From contig CAJNDS010002076.1 of assembly GCA_905221605.1 (NCBI GenBank), positions 175,001 to 200,000 of the forward strand: a stretch of DNA of 25,000 bases, in the 5' to 3' direction. This document shows positions 18,701 to 25,000 of this stretch, one piece after another (position 1 is the first letter of the stretch; the number at the start of each line of letters is the position of its first letter). The DNA is from Symbiodinium natans. Taxonomy: Eukaryota > Sar > Dinophyceae > Suessiales > Symbiodiniaceae. The notes below the pieces were generated by a model. The model made no database searches, had not been told where the DNA came from, and saw only the letters and a list, made by a program, of their open reading frames with translations. Made by a program: the position numbers and the translations under genes.

Positions 18701-19027
18701 GCCCAGCGCCTCGTCTGCCACGTCCACCAAACATGGATATGTGCTGACAATGCAGATGACCTGGTCCGAGTCAGCATTTGCGTCGCAGGGAAAGCTGCAA
18801 GATGTTGCACTGCATCCCAGCTCACCGCTCATGTGCTTCGCCATGGAGAGCTGTTGAAGGGCTCATGGGCTTGGAGGCAAGGATGTCCAGAGCGCGAAAT
18901 ACACTGTTCTAGCCCAAGACCAAACCAGACAAACGCACGAGGCCTCATGCAGCTTTTGACCCGCAACACCGAGCTCTGGAAGCTGAGGGTTCAGCCAGAT
19001 GTTGTGTGGGTCCTTCGGCGCCGTAGA
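18701..19027 (+). other. Long coding-like open stretch after an AG acceptor
   Basis: An in-frame TAG (18698-18700) is also a possible acceptor, CGCTAG. The frame then stays open to TAG at 19028-19030, reading LVCHVHQTWICADNADDLVR, SICVAGKAARCCTASQLTAH, later QLLTRNTELWKLR. It might be an exon, or exon plus intron, of the gene suggested at 16.7 kb. Other frames here are also open, so coding status is uncertain; no family recognised. Confidence 0.3.
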
Positions 19028-19030
19028 TAG

Positions 19031-19456
19031 TGAACATCAGTGAACATCAGTAAACTCTGAAGCAAGATGTCTTTCGGAGTAGGGGTTGGGGATGGACGCG
19101 ATTACGCCAGGAAGATGCTGTCCTGGACACCGAGATCGAGGTCCGCGGGTGCATCTTTGCTGCTTGGCTTCTCAGAAAGTGGAGCCACAAAGTAGCTGCA
19201 AATGCAAAGTGCGGGTATGTGTGGGTGATGCATTGATGTGGTGAGCCGTGCATGTCTTCAGTAGGATGTGACTTGCCTCGCCACACGCAGCTGTTGGAGC
19301 TCGAGCCTAACTTCCGCAACTGGCGTGGACAGCCTCCCGATCAGAGCCTGGAAAGCAATCCTTCGAAGCCTTGTTGCCAGGGCCCCGGCTTAAAGCTCTC
19401 GAGCATCCACGCTTCTCAGAAGTGCTGTCGCGACCGTCTGCAGGGGTATAAATATC
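19031..19456 (+). other. Region upstream of copy 2
   Basis: Contains two exon-like pieces after AG acceptors: EDAVLDTEIE (about 19111-19140) and LLELEPNFRNWRGQ (about 19291-19332). A TATAAATA sequence lies at 19447-19454, about 30 bp before the ATG at 19483. Dinoflagellate promoters are generally reported to lack TATA boxes, so this may be chance. Nothing similar precedes copy 1. Confidence 0.35.
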
Positions 19457-19482
19457 AAGTTCCGCACTTTTCTGAGGCAATC

Positions 19483-22400
19483 ATGGCCGAGAAGAAAGTC
19501 GATCCAGCGACCGGCGAGGCGTACACGCTGAAGGCCCCAGTTGGTACTGTAAGCTGTAAGCCGTAGGCTCCAAGCCTGCTACCTGAAGCTGATGGTTGAG
19601 AACTGGGGCCATCCGGGCAACTTCCGGAGCAACTTGCAGAAGCTCAAGAACCCTTAAGTGCATGATGCTCCCCTCGGCTCATGTCCACGTGGCAGGAGCT
19701 CATGGCGCACTACAAGGGGACCCCGCTGGGGGAGGGGGAGGGAGACGAGGGAGACGAGGGAGACGAGGGAGACGAGGGAGACGAGCCCGAACCCGCTAGA
19801 AGCCTTGGAGCCGATATTGCCGATGCTTGGCCCCGCGCCTTGCGCAGGACGTACAAGAAGAGGGAACTGGAGGCCGGGAGTTTGGGGGCATGGCAGGGCT
19901 CCATGGGGCTCCGGAGTTGTTGGGTGTTTGAGCTCCGGGATCTGCACCTCCCAACCCTCTCCAAACAAAAATCCCTGCGGCAACCGGAGCCCCGCTAGAC
20001 AGCCCTGCGACAGCCTCTGCAAGGAGTACTGGGACAACCACTGCAAGCCTGTCAAAGTTCGACAGAGCAAGGGCAAGGCGACCAAGCCCTCGAAGGACTG
20101 GGATCGGTGCAGATCGGTGCAGATCGGTGCAGATCGCTGGGGATCGGTGCAGATCGCTGTAGGGATCGACGGGATCGGTGGGGATTGCCTCCAGTCCTAA
20201 GCTGGGTGAGCGTGCAGCCTTCCACGTGGCTCCCGCTGCCCCTGGCTTTAGCCGTAAGCCCTGTAAAGCCAGCATGTCCCAAGCGGCTTCGAAGCTTGCA
20301 AACCGGAGGCCCGACATCACTTAGACTTATATATCGCCACACACTCCTGCGACCCCTTTACGAAGCCCGGTGCTCAGGAGGCCAAGCCCGAGCCCAAGGC
20401 GAAGGCCAAGGCGAAGGCTACGGCTAAGGCACCCCGCTTGGCTGTCCATAAGTTCGCCGCCGCCATGTCATCGTCGAAGCTTGGAGTCTGAATGAAGCAA
20501 GCAGAGCCTTCCCGGCCCTTGCGGGCTTTTGGGCGAGGCAAAGACCGCACCGTCAAAGCCGAAGAAGGAGCCGAGAGTCAGGGAAGAGTCGGGGAAGAGG
20601 CATGAAGAGGCGACTGTCCAGGCCTTTTGGAGATTTTTTTTGGAAAGCTTTCGACGTCTTTCGGCTGTCGACCCTCAATCCCCCCCAAACCTCCCCAAGG
20701 ACTTCCTCTTGCGCCTCCGCTCCGCCCCCCCCCCCCGCCGCCCGTTCCTCCGCAGGAGTCAAAGGACGATGACGAGGTGGGGAGCGAAAGCGTCTCCGAG
20801 CAAAAGCCTTTACTGTACCTTGTTGCTTCAGCTGAGCGCCAAAGAGCTTTCACTTGGCCAGAGGCGCCGAAGGGTCTCCGCACTGGCAAGGACGCCGGCA
20901 TTGCTTCGGGGCCTCTCTGTCCGGTGCTTCCCTTCTTTGGGGCCGTTTTGGTTTCGAGAACCACCTGCGACCCAGGCTTGTCCCCCACCCCAGATCCCAG
21001 TAAATGTGCCCAACCGCGGGGCACCCCATCTTGAACCTAAACCTCCCGGAGCCACAAGCAACTCCTTAAACTTTTTAACTCCGTTACGAAACCCTCCTTA
21101 GCCTCCTTAGACTCTTAAACAAACAACTCCCCCCTCTCCTAAAAGAAGCGGAGGACGCCGGTGCCTCGGGCCTGGCCAAGCTCCGTACCTTCAGCCGCTG
21201 CGTGCTCGCCGAGCCCGGGCCCTTCAGGGCGTACAGGGGCACGGAAAACAGGTGGTTTGGGGGAATGTTTGTTTGAGGAGGGGTGTCTGAAGGTGTTGTT
21301 TTAGAAGGGGGAAGGCTGTCAGGTCTTGGGCTTGAGGGTGGAAGGCGCTTCGTGGTTGAAGGGTTTCGGGGCTTCAGGCTGCTGGAACTCGGTGTCCTTA
21401 TAGAGCTGCTGCGGGCTTTCGTGCTGACTTGTGCGACGCTTTGTGCGGGGAACGCCAGCCCCTGACCCTGTTTGAGCCCGACATCCCGCACGCAACGCCT
21501 GCCGCACGGGCTGCCGCTTCCCCAATGCTTCTCTCTCACAAGGTACGTGTGGCTGGATGCGGACGGCGTCACGCGATCCAAGACCATGACGATGACCGCG
21601 CGACCTGTCAAGGCCAGGTGGGAGTCCAGTATCAAAGCCAATGACCCAGAGCCGCCCCAGCTTTCCCCCCCGCACATCCAAACAGACACTCGACCCCCCG
21701 ACATAGTCCCGTGTTTCAGCCCCTGCTTTTCATCCCCCCGTGGGAGGTCTCCGACCTGAAGGTGTGGAACTACGACGGAAGCAGCACGGGCCAGGCGACA
21801 TCCCAAGCTCTCAGTACACAAACCCTCAAACTTTGATGTTTGCACTCGCTTGAAGTCTTGGAGCCTTGTCAGTCATCCTTTGAGTATTCGTTTTGGGCAG
21901 GCAGATAATGCAACAATTCCCCCCCCCCCCCAGAAGCCCTTCAAAGCCTTCAAGGCTTTTTCACCAGCCCGTCTTGTCTGAGGCCGATGGGCACAACTCG
22001 GAGGTGCTCCTGCGCCTGGGACAGTGGGAGCTTGCTCTTCTCTTGGGGGTTTGGAGACAACTCTCAAAGGCTCACGGGCTTCAGGTTGGGGGCTTGAGGA
22101 GCCAAAGAAAAAGCACGTGAAGCCCTGCGACCCCGCAACCAAGAAGCCCGAAGAGCCCAGGAAGCCTCGGGCGATTTTTAACGACCCCTTCCGGGGCTTC
22201 CCGCATGTGATGGTGCTGGCCGATGCCTGGCAGGCCGTTTTTCTACACTTGCCTCGCTGGTCCTTGCTCGTGCTTCGCAGATGGGAACCAGATGAACCAG
22301 GGACTGGGTACCTTCTCCACTCCCTCCCAGGAACCTGCCAGAAGCCCTCCCAACCCTCTCAGTCCTCCAAGACAGACGCACTAACAAGCCATGTGAACGG

Positions 22401-25000
22401 GGCGAAGGGATTTGCCAGAGATTCTGAGCCGTGAACCTCCCGCAGAGAAGGCCTGGGACGACAAGCCTGCCAAGAACAACACCCGCGCGTCGCCCGCCAC
22501 GAGCGAGATGTCGGGCTCAGGGAGACTTCTGTGATGTCTTTTTTGGTGGTTGTGGGCTGGGGGTTGGGGTTGAGGGGTTGGTTCGAGTGCAGGGTGCGTT
22601 CCGGGGCGTTTGCTTTGCACCGAAAGACCACGCCACCTTGAATCTGCTCTTAGCGCAAGAGGGCCGAGCATTTGATCCAGGGCCTGCGCGGAGACCATGG
22701 ACATGTACAAGTCGCTGGGAGCTTGGTCGCTTATGTTTCCGGTTCTTGGCGCTTGCTGAACATCGTCAAGAGTGGAGGAACCCTTAGCCCCAAGCCCGAC
22801 ATCTTCATGAAGGTTAGCTTGCATGCAGCTTTGGACAAGAATACGCACGCATGCAGGCACAGAAGTGGATGCAGCGAGCGTGTTTCGAGCGTGCTTGGTG
22901 TTGCGATGTGTTGCGGCTTGCTCTTGTTTCCAGCCTGCGACGAGAAAGGCTCGACCCTTGGTTCGGTATCGAGCAGGAGTACACCCTGATGAAGCCAGGC
23001 ACCCTCCTAAGCCGATGAGGTCCTATGGAACTCATCGACATTCTCTGAGCCCCTGCATCGTGCTGCGCAGGCAAGGTGGGCTTGAAGCCGACTATGCCTT
23101 TGGGCTTCAACACGGACGGCTCCGAGCCGGCCCCGCAGGGACCGTACTACACAGGTGCATGTTCTTGGTGTTCTGGCCCTCTTCCGTTTGCGGATCGTTT
23201 GCGGTATCATGAGGCTTTTCACTCAGGGCTGTAGGTGGCGCATGTGGCACCCAACCGTTCGAACACAAGCGCCGCCAAGGCTGCAAAACCCATCTGGCCT
23301 GAAACGTCCTCAGCTTAAATCACCAGCCCGAAAGAGCGGTGATGCACCGAAACTGGACGCATGCAAAAGCCTGGCTTTAGCTTACTTTCCCCAATCCCCA
23401 AATAGACTCCACACGAGAAAGCAGACTAGCCAGCTGCCCAAAAGCCTGTAAAGGCTTCAGGGCTTTATGGGTGTACGCACTGTGTGCTGTCATGGTTGAG
23501 GGATTCGGGTTTCGGTTAAACCGCCGTGCAAATCGGCAGGCGGGCGAGGGATGTACGCGAAACTGGGCGGGAGCTCCGCCGAACTCCACAAAGCCGAGAC
23601 CGTAAATCCGAATCTGAGGTGCTGGTAAACTGGGCGGACCCCCCTAAACACTCACCTGGAGGCGGTTTTCGCCGAGAAGGAAGGTTCAAAAACATGTCCC
23701 GCGAAACCTACCCTTCGAGCCTGCAGAAGGGTTCCGAGGAAGGTAGAGTTGTTTCCGTTCTTTATTTCATCGAAGAAGAACCGAAGACCAGGTGCCGGCT
23801 ACAACGTGGCCATTGGCCGTCCAGTGGCAGATGAGCACTACAAGATGTGCCTTGAGGTGGGCAACGCACTGCGTCACGGGAAGACGCTGTAAGCCTGTGT
23901 AAGCTGCGTGCTGGCAGGCTCCGTGACACACTACACTGGAATCCCCCTGTCTGCTTGAAATCCCCGCCACTACGTCCCGGCAGGCCGGTGTCAAGATCTC
24001 GGGCATCAACGCCGAGGCGGGCGCGACTTCGTCGAGGGCCGTGGAGGGTTGTGAGCACCTGCTCGGGAGTGAAAGGGAGGGTGCCCGGCCAGGGAAGGAC
24101 ACCAGCGCTGAGTCTGTGGATTCTTGAGGGCTTTCCTTCCTGTCCTGCCGCGATGAGGTCATGCCCGGTCAGTGGGAGTTCCAAGCCCAGCACTCGGCAA
24201 GGGTCAGAGGGGGCTCTCCAACAAAGTGGCAGTGCGGTCCGGGGGAGAATCCAGAGCACAATCTTGCCGAGCCCTTTGCCCAACGTGTCTACCTGAAGAT
24301 CCTCAAGATTGGCTCCCCTTCCACTGCTCCATTACGGCATCGACTTCCGAATGCCCCAAAGATCCCGGTTCTGAAATGACCACGAGATGCCACGAGTTCA
24401 ACGTTTAGGTTGGCCCTTGCCGCGGTATCGAGATGGGTGACCACCTGACCATGTCACGCTTGGGCCTCGGGGCCAGGTGTTTAGGGAGTGTTTGGGGGGT
24501 TTTGGAGGTTCAGCCTTCAGCTCTTTTCCAACAACCGTGATCCCAAAGTGCTTGCTTGCATGGTTTTTCTTCAGTATGTCACGAAGAGGGACGTCCCGGC
24601 GATGCTCATGGCATTTCTGGACCTGTTGCCATACTGTCCAGCGCCATGTCGTGGCTGCGCGTGCGTTTCTGGCTTTCGGGGCATCGTGGTCTCATGCACA
24701 TGCAGAGAGCGCCAGAATCAAAGTCCGAGCTAAAGGCTACATCATGCTGCGCGTCACAGAGAAGCACGGCTGCGTTTGCTCCTTCGACCCCAAACCGAAG
24801 GATCGCTGCAGTGGGGGTGCAGGGATGTCCAGGATCTGAGATTTTGGGTCAAAGCGGCCCTTGTGCGCCATGGAGGCCGCCATCAAGGCATGAGGTGTCA
24901 GGTCCCTGAAAAGGCCTGCATTCTGATGCCTGAAGCCATCTAAAGCGCTCGTCTGTCCCCACACTTCCAGCGACCCCTTGCGCGACTTGGTTCGTGTCTG
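19483..25000 (+). CDS. Glutamine synthetase type II, second tandem copy, truncated by the window end (copy 2)
   Basis: Near-identical repeat of the gene starting at 746. Exons by alignment: 19483-19533, 19589-~19639, 19696-19718, 19848-19872, 20024-20095, 20378-20428, 20538-20585, 20756-20776, 21154-21212, 21543-21612, 21720-21794, 21983-22027, 22099-22233, 22448-22491, 22681-22713, 22949-22998, 23071-23154, 23792-23856, 23984-24016, 24158-24184, 24409-24457, 24736-24800. The next exon (the DWNGAGCHT segment) would begin just past 25000. The exon difference I noticed is synonymous (GAG CCC GCC versus GAG CCG GCC in the PQGPYY exon). All indels found lie in introns, so the copy looks intact rather than a pseudogene. 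Donor of intron 8 is GT here but GC in copy 1. Whether the NDPK half follows cannot be seen. Confidence 0.9.
19741..19785. repeat. 9-bp VNTR GGAGACGAG, five units, in GS intron 3 of copy 2
   Basis: Five perfect units against four in copy 1: a unit gain or loss since duplication. Confidence 0.95.
20103..20162. repeat. 10-bp tandem repeat ATCGGTGCAG in GS intron 5 of copy 2
   Basis: Same array as in copy 1 but with a different order of units, including an extra block (ATCGCTGGGG, then ATCGGTGCAG), so the array has been rearranged since duplication. Confidence 0.9.
23350..23527. mobile_element. Copy-2-specific ~180-nt insertion in GS intron 17 (possible short element)
   Basis: Copy 1 reads ...GACTGCACCGCAAATCGG (about 4659-4676). 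Copy 2 reads ...GATGCACCG, then about 178 unrelated nt, then ACCGCCGTGCAAATCGG. ACCG at both edges could be a target duplication. The insert holds small stem-loops such as AAGCCTGTAAAGGCTT. A deletion from copy 1 is equally possible. No coding frame. Confidence 0.5.

Larger units (their letters stand above)
19457..25000 (+). repeat. Segmental tandem duplication, right copy (continues past the window)
   Basis: Direct repeat of 718-6139. Differences are concentrated in introns of the 5' two thirds: 9-bp and 10-bp repeat-number changes, a ~45-nt deletion near 20252, a rewritten intron 13 (22234-22447) and a ~180-nt insertion near 23350-23527. From about 23650 I see no difference from copy 1. Confidence 0.95.

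Noticed and set aside
19447-19454. TATAAATA as a confirmed promoter
   Set aside because: A single occurrence, absent upstream of copy 1, and dinoflagellate promoters usually lack TATA boxes. Mentioned only as context.

Overview
The window is nuclear DNA of a protist, most likely a dinoflagellate. The evidence is GC-rich sequence, a gene broken into about 45 exons of roughly 50 nt, splice donors that are mostly GC or GA rather than GT, short direct repeats shared by the two ends of most introns, tandem repetition of the same gene, and abundant simple repeats. No bacterial operon, CRISPR array, rRNA or tRNA gene is visible. Long open frames are rare; the genes appear only when short conserved exons are spliced in phase. 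All exon coordinates are hand-derived from protein-family conservation, donor/acceptor dinucleotides and phase, not from transcripts.

Layout. 1-400: trinucleotide and GT-rich simple repeats. 400-718: unique upstream sequence. 746-13023, + strand: a eukaryotic-type (GSII) glutamine synthetase (746-8064) followed at once by a nucleoside diphosphate kinase (NDPK) family domain (8336-13023). The GS frame can be spliced in phase into the NDPK frame through a GC-AG intron (8065-8335) flanked by the 5-bp repeat AGGCC. I therefore read the locus as one fused gene of about 773 codons, with a two-gene reading as the alternative. The GS carries an unrecognised N-terminal extension of about 125 residues with a Lys/Ala/Pro-rich linker. 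13024-19456: about 6.4 kb of spacer with a CA/CGCA microsatellite, GC-rich palindromes with a shared terminal motif, an AT-rich block, a GGGCAAGTGG minisatellite, and several coding-like fragments, including a possible unrecognised multi-exon gene at 16.7-17.5 kb and beyond. 19483-25000: a second copy of the same gene, in direct orientation, cut by the window end after GS exon 22.

The two copies start 18,737 bp apart. I saw no frame-changing exon difference, while introns carry indels, repeat-number changes, one ~180-bp insertion and a GC-to-GT donor change. This suggests both copies are under selection. From about 4.79 kb / 23.65 kb onward they look identical even in introns, which suggests recent gene conversion. 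Functionally, GS makes glutamine from glutamate, ammonia and ATP, and NDPK recharges nucleoside diphosphates from ATP. A single polypeptide carrying both would be an unusual pairing of nitrogen assimilation with nucleotide metabolism.
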